Assembly: GCA_010015745.1 (NCBI GenBank)
Contig: ML978155.1
Coordinates: forward strand, 434,001 to 498,000
Direction of reading: 5' to 3'
Length of the DNA: 64,000 nt
Source: Setomelanomma holmii
Taxonomy: Eukaryota > Ascomycota > Dothideomycetes > Pleosporales > Phaeosphaeriaceae
Shown here in pieces: positions 10,166 to 22,267 of this stretch. Each line of letters opens with the position of its first letter. Position 1 is the stretch's first letter. Below the pieces are notes generated by a model that saw only the letters and a program-made list of their open reading frames with translations, was not told the origin of the DNA and made no database searches. The position numbers were made by a program, and so were the translations under genes.

Positions 10166-12718
10166 ATGGAGAATATGGCGGACGACAACATGCCTCCAAG
10201 GCCCGAGTGCGAGTTCGACTTCAATCTGCCGCACGGTGTTGATATGGATGCAGACATGACGACGAACACGAACAATGAGCCCAGCCTGGTACCTAACCTC
10301 CACGAGGACCCCACCCCCCAACATGCCGAGAACGATGATGACTCTTTGAACGATCTTTCAAATGATCCCGGAAACCACGAAGTCCATCATGAACCCGGAA
10401 CGAGCGATCGGAACAGTCCTCAGCAGGCGATGAATTATGACACGTTCGCGCAAGGTTTCTCTGATGATGAGGGTGGTGAAGAGGCCTTCAATCGATCTTG
10501 GACAGCTCACCAAGCCAGGAAACCATCTCCGAAGAAGAAGAAGAAGAAGTCCCCGAGGCGTTCGGCGGATGAGGATACCGACGATGAGTCTAGTCCACGC
10601 CCAAAGAAGCCGCGCAAGTCCCTGTTTGGCGGCGTTGTGGAGGAGATAAAGACGCAAGAGGAGGAGGTATACGTCGACAGCCAGGGCGATACTATCAATG
10701 CGCCTAAGACACTCGGACACGGCATTGGCAGTGGTATAGCTATCTTGAATCTTCATGAGCAGTATGCCCAGGACGATCGCCCTTTTAACCTGGGTTTCGG
10801 TCTCGGATCTTCCGACAGGGACAGCATGTCACCAGTTCGTTCTCGTGCGCCTTCGGAGGAGAGCATTATCATCCCATCTGATGATCAGGTAGGCCATACA
10901 GCTTGTCGATTGCTATGTAGGACTATATGCTAACGTCTTCAGCCCGTGTACGAGCTACGCCAAAACATCGATCGCGCAAAGGCGTTCACATACATTGACA
11001 CCGACAAAACCGGCGATTACGATCCGGCTCAAGAAGCCAGGTTGAAGACGCTGAGGTTACAGAGGGCCAAAGCGGCAAAAGCTGCCAAGAAGAAGGGCAA
11101 GGGCAAAGAGAAGGCACCCAAGCAATATGTCATGAAGTGCATCGTCAGACTCAGCTTCAAGGCCTTTGGAAACGTGCGCAATTACACCAACGACGAAGAC
11201 AACTGGCCAGAGAATTGGTCCGAAGTCAATTCCGACTATGAGCGAGAAACGCAGGATATTCGAAGCTTTTACCGGCGCAACACGCCTGATCTTGATCCTC
11301 AGCCTCCCATCGAAGATCCTAGGGGCAATGCAGATGATCTAACCGGCCACCCTGTGGCTCGAGGCTGCCGCAACTGCCGCAAAGAGGAGAAGACATGCTC
11401 GATGACTTATGGTGGGCTATATCCCTGCGATGAATGTGAAGACGACGACATTGATTGCCAGCCAATTCTTCCGTATGTGGTCAAAGGCAGGTGCAAGCAG
11501 TGCGAGGAGAATGGCGAAGAACGCTGCTCATTCGAAGACGATTCGAGCCAAGCCCTTTGCCATCGCCGCATCGAGTCGGAGCTCTCCTGCGAGGCGCTGC
11601 CACCACAAGGTTACAAGACGCCCCGCATCTCCATCGATGAAATCATGTACAGTGCCAATCGCAAACATGTGCAGTGCACATTCTGCCGCATGGAGAAGAA
11701 GAGGTGCTCACTCAGGGAGAAAACCGACAAGCCGCCGTGCAAGTTCTGTAAGAAGAACGGCATTGGCTGCATTTTCTATGATCTGCCCACGCTGCCTAAC
11801 GACAAGAGGTCAGGGTCCAAGCAGAAGGCGCCTGTCGGACCGACGGACGGTGCTGCACCAGAGGTATCTAAGCCAGGCTCTGAGTTGTTCAGTCCCGCAG
11901 ACCTCAAGGACATAATGAACAACGACGAGGCCATCAGGTCTCGCGAGGCTACGCCTGAGATCGAGATGGAAGATGACAGCGGCAACAAGGGAATGCTTAC
12001 AAAGATCAACACGTCATTTGCTCACCCCATCAAGTTCAGCGGCATATTTCACACGACCAAGGACTGCAACTTCTGCGAGATGCCTGTCTTCGGCTTTGTC
12101 GGATACTTCGAGACCGAAGTGCACGTTATTCGCTGGTACAGCGGCCTTGGCTACACTGAGCTTGGCGGTGGACATCGCGAAGTCAGCGACGAGACGACCA
12201 TGTGCCAGAAGTGCAGCATGGGTCGAGCACAGATCGTATCGTGCGATCAGCATGATATTCAGCCTGTCTACGACGCCAACACAGCTCCGGAGTTCGACGG
12301 TTTGCTCACGGAACTCCTCTCATCGGAGGAAGGATCGGCTCTCCTACACCACCAGCTCCAGCGTTGGTGCTCGATGTGCTTCTCTCCAGCAAACTTTATC
12401 TGCTGCGCCCGTCAGCCTTCGCTTATGGTGAATGACCATGGAGAAGACTTTGAGATCGAGGGGTGTGGGCTCAGGCTTTGCGCATCCTGTGAGGTGACAT
12501 TGTGGGAGGTCTTCGAGGGCAACAGCAGCCACATGGCAGCAGCAATGGATCTGGGATCCAAGGCAAAGGAGGGTGATGAGGATCTAGGCGCAAGGCAGAT
12601 TAGGGCAGATGTTGGCTTCCTTTCTCACGAAGGATTGCTGTGGAAGGCCTTCGGGTATGACATGGAACAAGGAGAACTAGACCAGAACGACACGACAGAG
12701 ATGGATACGGCTTTGTGA
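10166..12718 (+). CDS. Nuclear protein with multiple Zn2Cys6-type clusters
   Basis: Two exons, 10166-10888 and 10943-12718, joined across a 54-bp intron (GTAGGC..GCTAAC..TTCAG); 832 aa. The N-terminal 240 residues are acidic with a lysine/arginine patch (SPKKKKKKSPRRS), a likely nuclear signal. A second basic stretch lies near residues 280-300. From residue 383 there is a full C-x2-C-x6-C-x9-C-x2-C-x6-C cluster. A degenerate five-cysteine cluster follows (CKQC...RC), then a second full cluster with x10 spacing (CTFCRMEKKRC...CKFCKKNGIGC). The C-terminal third adds CNFC, MCQKC, CSMC and CASC pairs that may bind further zinc. One Gal4-type cluster is usual in fungal regulators; several in a row is not. 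A fungal transcription-factor middle domain was not recognised, so DNA binding is likely but regulator status is inferred. Confidence 0.85.
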
Positions 12719-13546
12719 CTGCGCGGTGGCTGAAGGCAGCACGGTACAGCCCAGTGCAGGAAGTACTGCAGCCCAATAGTTCTGTTCTTTGCATCTCAGG
12801 GTTATGTTTATACAAGCCAACACTCGGTGCTTATCATGTGAAGTCTCAAGACAAGCGGCTATGGCATTTGCAGGACATGGGTAGGTTAGTTAGATCACCA
12901 ATGCGGTCTGACCACTCACTGAAATGAGAGTGATTTCTACTGAAAGATATCTTTCGGGAAAGCACATAATATCAATCATTGAATACGATCTGCCAACAAA
13001 AGGAAAACCAGTAAGCGAAACTGAACGTCTCTCTTTTGGTGGCTGGTCAACAGCTCTTGCTCATGGCAAACCTGAATGTCAACATTCGGCCTACAGTTTA
13101 GTACAATACTTGGATTCTCGTTGCGAATCAAGTGCTTCGCCAGATTTATGATCGTGGAGTCTGTTTTGGACGAATGAGTCTGTGATAGATCGAAAACGAA
13201 GACAACATTGGGCGCCTCGGCTCGGCCCGTCGACGGACTCTCGGCGGATCATCGCGCTGACACTTTTCGCACCTTCAGACTCATCGACACCATCACGATC
13301 ATGTCTGCGAATTCTTCCTTATCGTCATCTTCATCACCATTTCGAATTTGGAAGATAGTCCTGCCGTTCTTTCATTCACCTTCGGCGATGAGTCGAGGAC
13401 CGCCATCCATCACCAGAAGGAGCGTGTCTGCGAATGCTGCGAGAACCTCCAGGAATCAATATTAGCCAACGCTATGGTAATGATTCATACAGCGGAATCA
13501 TCCAGGCTACGATATCGCAAGGACTTTATTGCGATTATATAATTAC
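12719..13546. other. Intergenic, convergent, no gene seen
   Basis: About 830 bp between two genes that converge. Only short frames without recognisable features; presumably 3' UTRs and terminators of both. Confidence 0.45.
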
Positions 13547-14764
13547 TTAATACTCGAATCCCTGGACAGCGCCACCACTCTCTTCGAGCGGTGTCTCATA
13601 TGGCGCCTCGGCTTGAGGCGTGATTCGAGCCAAATGCCTGCGCGCACCATCGTCCCAATCCAGCAGAGCTGAATGCGCAGTAACACGATTGTCCCAGACC
13701 ACGACTGTGCCTGGCGCCCACTTGACGCGCGCCTGGAAGTCCTGGCCCTTCGCGATGTGGTCGTAGAGGAAGTTGAGAAGGAAGTCGCTTTCCTCCTTCT
13801 TGAAGCCTACGATGCGCCGGCTGAATTGTGGGTTGACGAACAACGCCTTCTCGCCAGTCGCAGGATGTGTGCGCACAAGAGGATGAATCGAAGTCACAGC
13901 ATCGCGACGAACAACACCACCGCGGTTCTTGCTGTTATCGGCTTGTTCAACCGCAGAATGGACGACCTTCAAGCCTTGCAAACGCTTGCGGAATTCGAGT
14001 GAAAGCCTCCGGTATGCCGATGCCTGATTCGCAAACAAAGTATCGCCGCCCGCTGCTGGACCACCCAACAAGTACAAGAAAGTGGTGCCCGGTGGCTGCT
14101 TCTCGTATGTGACGTCCGAATGCCACGTGATCGAGTTTGTACGCTCCTCGAAGAAGTCACGCGCAGTGATGTCGTCTGTTCCGCGATGAACAAGGTGGAC
14201 TTCCGGGTAGCCTTCTGGGGCGCCAGATGTGGGGTGGATATGGTGGCGACCGAAATAGCCACCAAAGTTGAGGGCGTCCTTGATGGGTAGATCGGCGAAG
14301 TCCTGATCGCGGAACGCCACGACCTTCTTCTGAGCGACGAACAACGCCAGCTCATTCTTGCCGGCATCCGTCAACTTGCTGAGTTGCACACCGTGAACCT
14401 CAGCACCGATGTTCGCGGTCAGATCGGCGACTTTGGCATCCTTCAACAAATTTGGGAAAGACGGATTCGCGTCTTTGCCGTGCTCCGTGTGTTGGAAGGG
14501 CTCGAGTGGAGCATATCTGTCACCGATATCAGGAAGAGCATCAATATGTAGCGGATCGTCGACCTACTTCTGGCCTTTCTCATTGTCCCATGTTGGGAGG
14601 TAGTTGGGGTATCTTGCTGGTGCGTGCTTCTCAGTGCCCCGAAGCTCGAGCTCTTTCTTGAACACTTTCGGGCCACCGAACGCAGCTTCCTTGTACTGGC
14701 CAACTCCCGACTTATAGCCGACAGTTTCCTGCTTGGTCACTTCTTCGACGAGAGCGGGAGCCAT
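13547..14764 (-). CDS. TauD-family Fe(II)/2-oxoglutarate dioxygenase (taurine/sulfonate dioxygenase type)
   Basis: Two exons, 14568-14764 and 13547-14516, joined across a 51-bp intron (donor GTAGGT, acceptor GACAG); 388 aa. The join restores NEKGQKYAPLEPFQHTEHG, typical of fungal members. Iron ligands are visible: the HxD of ITWHSDVTYE and the distal His of WDNRVTAHSALLDW, with the 2-oxoglutarate-binding Arg in RRHLARITPQ. Substrate-side landmarks of TauD (NIGAEVHGVQLS, HPTSGAPEGYPEVH) are also present. Family members hydroxylate the carbon next to a sulfonate, or a related anionic group, so that sulfite is released. The gene diverges from a Dal5-type transporter across a 958-bp shared region, which suggests a joint uptake-and-use module. 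The exact substrate (taurine, another sulfonate, or a phenoxy-acid-like compound) is open. Confidence 0.92.
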
Positions 14765-15722
14765 GTTGTACGACGAGCCAAATGCTGGTGTATCTGTGGA
14801 GGTATCAACGGCGATCAGCGTCTCTATTTCGCACTCAACGGCGTCTTATATGTTCAGCGCATACCATCATCCGACTTTCGGCTCAAGACTCTACCGCGAA
14901 CATATAAGAGATTACGCGACGTATAACCCCGCTTTCATATTTGGTGGCGACAGCATCACCTGTACTATGGTATCATCGAATTGCCCTCCCATAAACCCCC
15001 AAGCTCCATCAGTACCGCTTTAAATCCGGCTCAATTAGATCGTTCGTGGATGGCGAAAAGCATGCAGGTATTGCTCGATATTTCCTGATCGCGTTTAGCT
15101 CCACAGAAAGAGCAAAGGGCCGAGCGGCCACGAGGCCTGGTGCAACGTCGAAGATTCTACGCGCTGTGCTCCGATGGTGAATTGAAGCCTGCGTTGGCGT
15201 CATTTAGACCCCCGAGCCGAAGACGAGGCGAGATAAGGCAGTGTCGGGCATGAGATTCGAGGTTGATGTCGCTATGGTCCCGGCCAATCACGCAATACCC
15301 CATCAAGCTTCCCAACAGCGAATCAGCCTCAGCCATACGATCGCAATAACGCTTTGGACAATGCGACATCCTACCTGCCATTTGCGTGCTTCCAGGGAAT
15401 GCACTGCCAAAAGTTGAAACATGACATTACAGTTTTACTCTTTGCAAGTGTGCTGCGCGACAAAGAGATGCGAAAGCGGACTTATCGCGGGCATCCATGG
15501 GTACATTGAGACACCCATCTCAACACTAGTAGGATGCAACGTGCCCTTGTGTGGACCAACTCCTGGACAGCCTCGTACGTTGTGGTGCTAGGGTAAAGAT
15601 TTTGTTCCGCGGTATCTACGTATGCTCGCACGGATCGGACGGTCCCTTTATTAAGAATGGCGCGTCGTTCACCAAGACCATCCCAAGACTCCCAAGAGCC
15701 ACTATTGCAGGCGTGGCGAAGT
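14765..15722. promoter_or_regulatory. Shared divergent promoter region, TauD / Dal5-type transporter
   Basis: The 958 bp between the two start codons. On the minus strand a CATATAAG box at about 14845-14852 lies some 80 bp before the dioxygenase ATG and may be its TATA element. Several short frames here show no gene features. A shared control region would let the pair respond to one signal such as sulfur limitation; this is inference. Confidence 0.4.
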
Positions 15723-17541
15723 ATGGCAACCAATTCAGCACCAGCACCCATATCCGCTGGCGATGTTCCTGTCCCTGGCAAAGAAATCGAACTGACGGGC
15801 AGTGCAAGTGGCAGCGACGTTGAGGTCCACAAGTCCGGCAAAGGGTATCGAGAGGGCACCACGTTCGCGACAAATGGCTTGCGTCAAGACAATTACAGGC
15901 CCGTCGACACCTACGAGGGACTTCACCGGTATGATCCCGACTTTGAATGGGAGCCGGAAGAGGAGCGCAAGGTTATTCGAAAGGTTTGAATATCCGAATC
16001 GAGGGTCCTTTGACATTTGCTGACGTGCCTTAGATCGACAAGCGGATTTGCACTTGGGTATGCTTGATGTTCTTCGCCCTTCAGCTCGACCGAGGGAATA
16101 TTTCGCAAGTAAGTCGGCAGTGCCAGGAGGCGCAATCATGTGTTGACACGCGATTAGGCTCTTAGCGACAATATGCTGAAAGACCTGCACATGAACACCA
16201 ACGATTACAACTACGGCCAGACAATCTTCTTCCTCTGCTTCTTGGCCGCCGAGCTACCATCACAGCTTATCAGCAAGAAGATCGGGCCTGACAACTGGAT
16301 CCCTATTCAGATGGTGTCTTGGAGTCTTGTCGCCAGTCTCCAAGCTTTTCTCAGCGGCCGTAGCTCCTTCTTTGCATGCCGAGCTCTTCTTGGTCTCGTC
16401 GAAGGTGGCTTCATCCCCGATAACATCCTTTACCTCAGCTATTTCTACACTGGATGGGAACTTCCTGCACGCCTCAGCTGGTTTTGGGTGTCCTACCAAT
16501 CGACGCAAATCGTCTCTGCATTTCTCGCATTCGGCGTTCTCCGTCTTCGCGGCCACAATGGCGTGGAGGGTTGGCGATGGCTCTTTGCTCTAGAAGGAAT
16601 GCTGACGGGCCTCATCGGCATCATCTCATGGTTCTATCTCCCGCCAAGCCCGACACAAACAAGAGCGAAAAGTTGGAACATCTTCCGAGGAAAGGATGGC
16701 TGGTTCAACGAAAGAGAGGAAAAGATCATGGTCAATCGTGTTCTGAGGGACGACCCAAGCAAGGGCGACATGCACAATCGCCAGGGTTTGAGCATTACCA
16801 TGCTGTGGCAATGTCTGACCGACTACCACATGTGGCCCATCTACTTGCTTGGACTCACTTGGCTCATCCCATCCACGCCTATGTCGTCATATCTCACCCT
16901 GCAGCTGCGGTCGCTGGGTTTTGGTACATTCGAGACGAATCTGCTCACCGTAAGTAGCCTGCTTGTATCACAACCCGACGCATACTAACGTTCATCAGAT
17001 CCCTGCCTACGTCCTCTTCATCTGTCAACTCCTCTTCTGGACCTGGCTCTCCGAGCGCGTCAACCAACGCTTCCTTATTGGCCTCATGTCACAAATCTGG
17101 GCACTCCCATTGCTCATCGCGTTAGAACTTCTCGCTAAGAACGTTTCCCCATGGGCTCGCTGGACTCTGTCCACGCTCCTGGTTGGCCACCCTTATGTTC
17201 ACGCTATCCTTGTCGCCATCACATCGCGCAATGCAGGCGCTGTCCGGACCCGCACCGTTGCTTCTGCGATGTACAACATGTGTGTACAAGCCAGTTCCAT
17301 CATCAGTCAAAACATCTACCGCGACGACGACAAGCCGCTGTACCGCCGAGGCAACAAGGTCTTGATCGGCATCTGCGTCTATAACTTTTTCTTGTTCATT
17401 GCCGCGAAGCTGTATTATGTATGGGTCAACAAGAAGCGTGAACGAATCTGGAGCAGCATGAGTAAGGATGAGAAAGAGACATATCTGGAGACGACGACGG
17501 ATAAAGGAAACAAGAGGTTAGACTTCAGATTTGCGCATTGA
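15723..17541 (+). CDS. Dal5-type (allantoate permease / anion:cation symporter) MFS transporter
   Basis: Four exons: 15723-15983, 16034-16108, 16158-16949 and 16999-17541. Introns of 50, 49 and 49 bp all have GT..AG ends and consistent phase; 556 aa. The ATG at 15723 is chosen over an upstream one because it gives a normal cytoplasmic tail. Signatures include LDRGNISQALSDNM after helix 1, GLVEGGFIPDNILYLSYFY in helix 4, and WRWLFALEGMLTGLIG. The ending KGNKRLDFRFAH is almost diagnostic of the fungal Dal5/ACS group. These proton-coupled carriers import small organic anions such as allantoate, nicotinate, dipeptides or sulfonates. Its divergence from the TauD gene suggests a sulfonate or related substrate. 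The sequence appears intact. Confidence 0.92.
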
Positions 17542-17765
17542 GTGGGTGGCTGTGGGGCTTACGCTGATTTTGAAGCTGATATATGGACTGGGAATAGATG
17601 TGCGGTGCTGTAGACCGAGGAAAAAATGTCCACTATCAACCATGTTACCTTCACTCCAAACTCACTCCAAGAGGTGCTACCAAAGAACTGTGCTCGATCT
17701 TGCCGTCCCAAGTTGCATAGTCTTGTGAACATCTTCGGTCGTGTTCATCCCCAAACCTCGCAGCT

Positions 17766-18517
17766 TCACCAAGGCAGCTCCTCCCCACTCCTATGAAAAA
17801 ATTTGCCCGTACTCTCCAGCCCCTTCCCTTTCAGCACATTCCACAACCCATTCGCAGCCTCTTCCGGCTCAACCGCGCCCTGCAAGCTCTCCCCACTCCC
17901 TTTCCATCTCGAATCTAGATTCGTCTTGACAATCCCAGGGTGCAAAATGATCACTGGAACATTCTTGTCCTTCAAATCTACAGCCATGGATTTGAATAAG
18001 GCGTTCGCCGCAGCTTTGCTCGAGCGGTATGAATACATACCACCGGAGCTGTTATCGGCGATACTACCAACGCGAGAAGAAACGACTGCGATGCGTGGGC
18101 TTTGTGAAGCAAAGATGTTGGGTAGTAAAGCTTGGGTGAGCAGGAGAGGGCCGAAGGTGTTGACTGCGAACGTCTTTTGGAATTTGGTAATGTCGACCGA
18201 TTCGAGGGTGTCGGATTCGTGGGGTTCCATGACACCAGCTACGTTCAATAGTAGGTCGATAGGCTGGTCACCCACGTGCTTCGCGAAAGCGTGAATGTCG
18301 TACGTTGAGGCCATGTTCAACTTTACAACATCACATCCTAGCTCTTTGATTGGTCTGCTGGTGTTGAGGTCGGCTGCGATTACTTGATATCCCTAAGGTG
18401 GTCAATACGTAGGCTGTGTTGTTGCGCATGCTTAGGTTGGCTAACCTCCTTGAGAAGAATCCGCGCAAATGCATTACCGATGCCAGAGTTGGCGCCTGTG
18501 ACAACTGCTGTAGGCAT
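17766..18517 (-). CDS. Short-chain dehydrogenase/reductase
   Basis: Two exons, 18446-18517 and 17766-18392. The 53-bp intron runs from GTTAGC to CCTTAG; 232 aa. The cofactor motif TGANSGIG is at residues 7-14. The structural NNAG motif appears as NVAG in LLLNVAGV. The catalytic Tyr-x-x-x-Lys is YRSSK, preceded by the conserved Ser in VVSSRVG, and PG follows in LHPGIVKT. This is a classical-size SDR for NAD(P)-dependent oxidation or reduction of a small alcohol or ketone. It is convergent with the Dal5-type transporter, about 220 bp away. No targeting signal is seen. The substrate is unknown. Confidence 0.9.
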
Positions 18518-19187
18518 GCTTGTGGCGCGGGGCTCCAAACTGTTGTCTGGTCTTGGCTGTATGTTGCTGCAGTCAAATGGATTCTAAGCTATGAGTACAG
18601 GCATTAGTGCATCTGGATTCATCAGGCGGTGCGATACTTCGCGCACTCTCACCTCAACCTTTTGCGAGGACCCGACTAACCTCAATATATTGCAGTGGCG
18701 CAGTTACGCGGGCTTGAAAACTCCTGTAGCTATACAGAATTCTATGAAGAATTGATGTGGGCGGGTACTGTAGAATGTTCGGAATAATCTCCGACGAATT
18801 ACGGTGCGACCTGATTTTGATGGAGGTATGACGTTATGGATCTACAAACATCTTACAAATACCGCTTAGGCACTTCCATCTCTTCTAATGACCGTATAAA
18901 ACCAAAACAGAAAATAGTTTCAGAATCATGCATAAAACAGCATCGCAAGCTGTTATTCGAAGCACGTACGGTGATCGAGCACGCGAGTTACCCGTAGGCA
19001 TGTGCATACATCAAGAGGCGGGTGCGCCATACCTGTTTCGTGCTAGGGCTAGATATCGTGTGGTACGTCGCACCTGGATACTCAGTCCGGTTGCGCATGG
19101 CCCCTCACTTCCACCGCGAGGAAACGTGATGCAGAATTCCTTTATCACCAGAACTGCCTTTTACATGTCGCCCTGAACACATTCAGC
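18518..19187. promoter_or_regulatory. Divergent intergenic region
   Basis: About 670 bp between the SDR start and the following plus-strand gene. A short plus-strand frame at 18928-19176 has no recognisable features. Both promoters should lie here. Confidence 0.4.
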
Positions 19188-20064
19188 ATGCAGAATATCC
19201 CGTGCATCTTTCGACTGCCGCCCGAGTTGCGAGACAACATCTACCAGTACGCCCTAGATGAAACCCACGGCCATTCTGGTGACTCTATTGTGTTCGAGTC
19301 CAGAAAGATATGCGCAAAACCAAACACCAAAGGCAAAGGTAAACAGTTGATTCGTAGCACTTTGCATACCGCGCTGATAGTTAGCAGGCTTTCTGCCTCC
19401 TATGTCTGGCGTGAATAAGGAGATATATCATGAAGTCGCGCAACACTACCTCCGCAGCAGACACTTCGTTCTCCAGAATGTTGGAGATGCCGCGGGCTTC
19501 TTTCTGTGGCTGAGAACAATTGAGCGAGGTTACGAAAACGTCCGCAAGCTGGATCTAGTCAACTTCAGCTTTGTATCGCCTGCTCCTGTTCATTTGCTTC
19601 TGCTCACACGCTGCATCAATCTCGTCGAGCTCTCACTTCATAAAGTTCGCAATGAACCTGAAATAACCTCCGCATTCGACTACCAGGCTTTCGACTATCC
19701 CCGAAAGACCTACAACAACAAGCAAGGTATGCCTCAGGACCCTCGGCGTGAAAAGACTCTACAAATCTTCGCGAACCTTCGGCAACTCAATCACCTGGAG
19801 TGGGTACAGGCCTCCGGGGACTACTATGAAACAGACGTACAGATCTTCTCTCGGCTCAGAAAGCTTTATGGCCGCCGTGTGGAAGTTCGGATATTCGGAG
19901 ATGTAGAATGGAAGTGGTCGGATGAGGCACCCGAGCAAGGAACCACGGACATTCACGCGATACTGGCTCCTTTCTGTTTTGATCGTGCACCTTTGCCATA
20001 CACAAACTGGTCGTCCCTCGGAGCTACCCGTGGAGGCGGACCTATGTCCTACTGCGGAACTTAG
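19188..20064 (+). CDS. F-box-like (2EXR-style) protein
   Basis: Two exons, 19188-19338 and 19388-20064. The 49-bp intron runs GTAAAC to AGCAG with a CTGAT branch; 275 aa. Without removing it the two frames do not join; with it, the continuity before VNKEIYHEVAQHYL is good. The N-terminus IFRLPPELRDNIYQYALDE matches the fungal F-box-like/2EXR motif, which begins such expanded families. The remainder has short hydrophobic leucine-containing segments (VRKLDLVNFSF, LVELSLHK). These proteins are usually of unknown function; some may act as substrate receptors of SCF ubiquitin ligases. A similar gene lies 2.2 kb downstream. Confidence 0.72.
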
Positions 20065-20415
20065 AACATGTGGCAGCAAAGGTGCCCAAGAAGACATCGA
20101 CACTCATTCACATTTTTCAAGCCTTTTCCAAAGCCTGACTGCCTTCGCTTTACCATGTCCGCCTAATCAATCAGTGACATACTAGCACGTAGACTACAAC
20201 TGTCTAATATACTTGACTGCACATGCGGAATGCTTATTGAAGGTTTTCAAGATCATTTTTGGTTGACCGTGAATTACTGCTGCACTTGGATGTTACTATG
20301 GCTTTGGGAAGCTGCCCCGAAACTGCTCTCTCATTTGTCGTGCAAATGAAGGGTATATCCATGCTTTCGAACGCCGTAAATGCAACGCCTAAATCTTCGA
20401 ATGCCCAGACTTGTC

Positions 20416-21738
20416 CTAGCACTCATCCAGCTCCATATCTTCAACTCCTTCTACCACCTCCATAATGCCCTCCTCGTTCTCCTCAACCATATTCTCCGCA
20501 AAATCCTCGCCACCCATGGCCTCCATTGAATCCACACGCTTCGACACCTTAGCCGTGACCCAATGCTTCTCGACGAAGTGCTTTCTCATCAGCTTCTGCT
20601 TATTGTCGATCCGCTTGTTGCATATGCGACATTGCCGACCCTTAGCTGAGATGAGATATGCTTCCCAGATATTCTTCGTTGCCTCACAGTGCGCCGGTCC
20701 CATCATGGCAGCCAAATCATCCTTGACCTTGTCCCAGGTGTTCAGAAGTTGTTTGAGCAGTGGACCTTCAGGCAGCTTCAACTTGGACTTGTCTTCATCT
20801 TCCTCTTCTGCATCATCATTGAGCATGAGGTCCAGGTAGCGCAGGAAGGAAGCGTTGAAGTCTGCTTGTTTGCGGGTACCATCGACCTCGGTTGGAAACC
20901 ATGCCCGTAAAAATGGCAACTTCTGTAGCATAGAGAGGAACTCTTTGATAGTGACGTGCGAGTAAGTGGCCAGCACTGAGGTAGTTGTCGAAAGGCACAA
21001 CATAATGCAGAACGGCGGTATGCGCAAGCCGTCGCGTTCTGTTTGTACGAAAGCCATACCACCTTCAAGGTGGCCCGCAATGTCTAGTCTGCTCTCGTCC
21101 CAGGTTTCTGCATAGTTCTCGTATGCGGTTTGGAGAAAACGGAGATTGCGGTTGGTTGATGGCCAGATAGTCCAGATGACGGAACCAGATAGTACTGTTG
21201 TGACTGTAGTACCTTCATTGCTGTGGTGCAATGGCAGCAGAGTGCTGCGAGGCAGTATCAGGGAAGTGGTCATCGCTTCATGTATGACGTTCTCAGGCGG
21301 CACGTAGCCTTGGTCGCACAACTCGTCGAGACCTTCGCTTGGAAATGTGACAATTGAACTGTTCGGCGCAGCATCGGCATTGGTGAGGTTGTTGATGGTC
21401 CACATGCCGGCGGTTTCTTCGGTCGCATCAATCTCACTGGCAGAGCCGGACTTCGTAAGATAGATGAGTCGGCCGCCAAAATACTCTCGTGCTTCTGGAA
21501 AGTCGCGCGCACATATGTCTCGAAGTTCTTCAAGCGATGGTGGGTTGCGCACTACGACAGGTGCTTGCTTCTTGCCGAGGCTGGGGTAGTCGGCTTCAGT
21601 GAGCCCCAGCTTGCGCCTGACGGAGTCCTTGGACTTGTAGGGGACCAGTTTGCCATTATCCAGCAATGATGTGAAGAGCGCGGCATGCTCGGAGTCGGTC
21701 GCCTTGAGTGCAGTACGCACTGCGACGAGCGAGGTCAT
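20416..21738 (-). CDS. Cupin/JmjC-like protein with C-terminal zinc-finger-like motif
   Basis: Single exon, 440 aa, starting at the ATG at 21738. The central part reads LPLHHSNEGTTVTTVLSGSVIWTIWPST. This resembles the double-stranded beta-helix core of JmjC-like proteins, where a metal-binding motif is followed by a G-x-x-x-W segment. The usual HxD/E iron pair is not obvious, so catalytic activity is doubtful. Near residue 390 the spacing CRICNKRIDNKQKLMRKHF ending in VEKHW gives a C2H2-like finger. The last 40 residues are very acidic. I do not recognise a named family; a degenerate JmjC fold is a by-eye call. A broken gene with a similar core lies at 46.4-47.7 kb. Confidence 0.6.
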   Translation of the reverse strand: MTSLVAVRTALKATDSEHAALFTSLLDNGKLVPYKSKDSVRRKLGLTEADYPSLGKKQAPVVVRNPPSLEELRDICARDFPEAREYFGGRLIYLTKSGSASEIDATEETAGMWTINNLTNADAAPNSSIVTFPSEGLDELCDQGYVPPENVIHEAMTTSLILPRSTLLPLHHSNEGTTVTTVLSGSVIWTIWPSTNRNLRFLQTAYENYAETWDESRLDIAGHLEGGMAFVQTERDGLRIPPFCIMLCLSTTTSVLATYSHVTIKEFLSMLQKLPFLRAWFPTEVDGTRKQADFNASFLRYLDLMLNDDAEEEDEDKSKLKLPEGPLLKQLLNTWDKVKDDLAAMMGPAHCEATKNIWEAYLISAKGRQCRICNKRIDNKQKLMRKHFVEKHWVTAKVSKRVDSMEAMGGEDFAENMVEENEEGIMEVVEGVEDMELDEC

Positions 21739-22267
21739 TGTCTTGGTTATCGGAGAATAGACCGAATGAGGTTGATGAGAAATGGCAGTTGAGGTTTTGA
21801 ATTGGCCGTGATGCTTGGGTGGTGGTGATCCTCGATTCGAGAAATGGAGCCACAGTAATGTTTGCTAGAGGTTGCATGCTAAGGCGACAAGGTGAAAGTC
21901 GCGCCGTCACTCATGCGCGCGCCCTTTTGAGGCTGGGGTCTAGCGACCCAACGAATGCGATGAGGCTAATGCATCCATGGAGATCCGTGTTCACTTCTTT
22001 GACAGCTATTGGTAGGTAGAAGCTGAGTCTCACGACTTTACGTTGCGAATGCAGTTACAAGAACACGCGATTCCATCCTCTCTTGAGGGTTTAAGTAAGC
22101 CGAGCCCTGAGCTAGGGACTTAGTATTCACCGTCCGAAAGCGCTATGCCCGGAATGGCTAGTCAATCTTATCGATAAAGTCTGACCGCGTTGCCTTCGTT
22201 TCACAACCATTGGGACCCACTCCGCCACACATCCTCACCAAGGCCATCTGAAGGTATCCTCTCGAAG
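21739..22267. promoter_or_regulatory. Divergent intergenic region
   Basis: About 530 bp between two divergent starts. The open frame of the downstream gene extends back to 22190 without an ATG. Nothing else was recognised. Confidence 0.4.
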
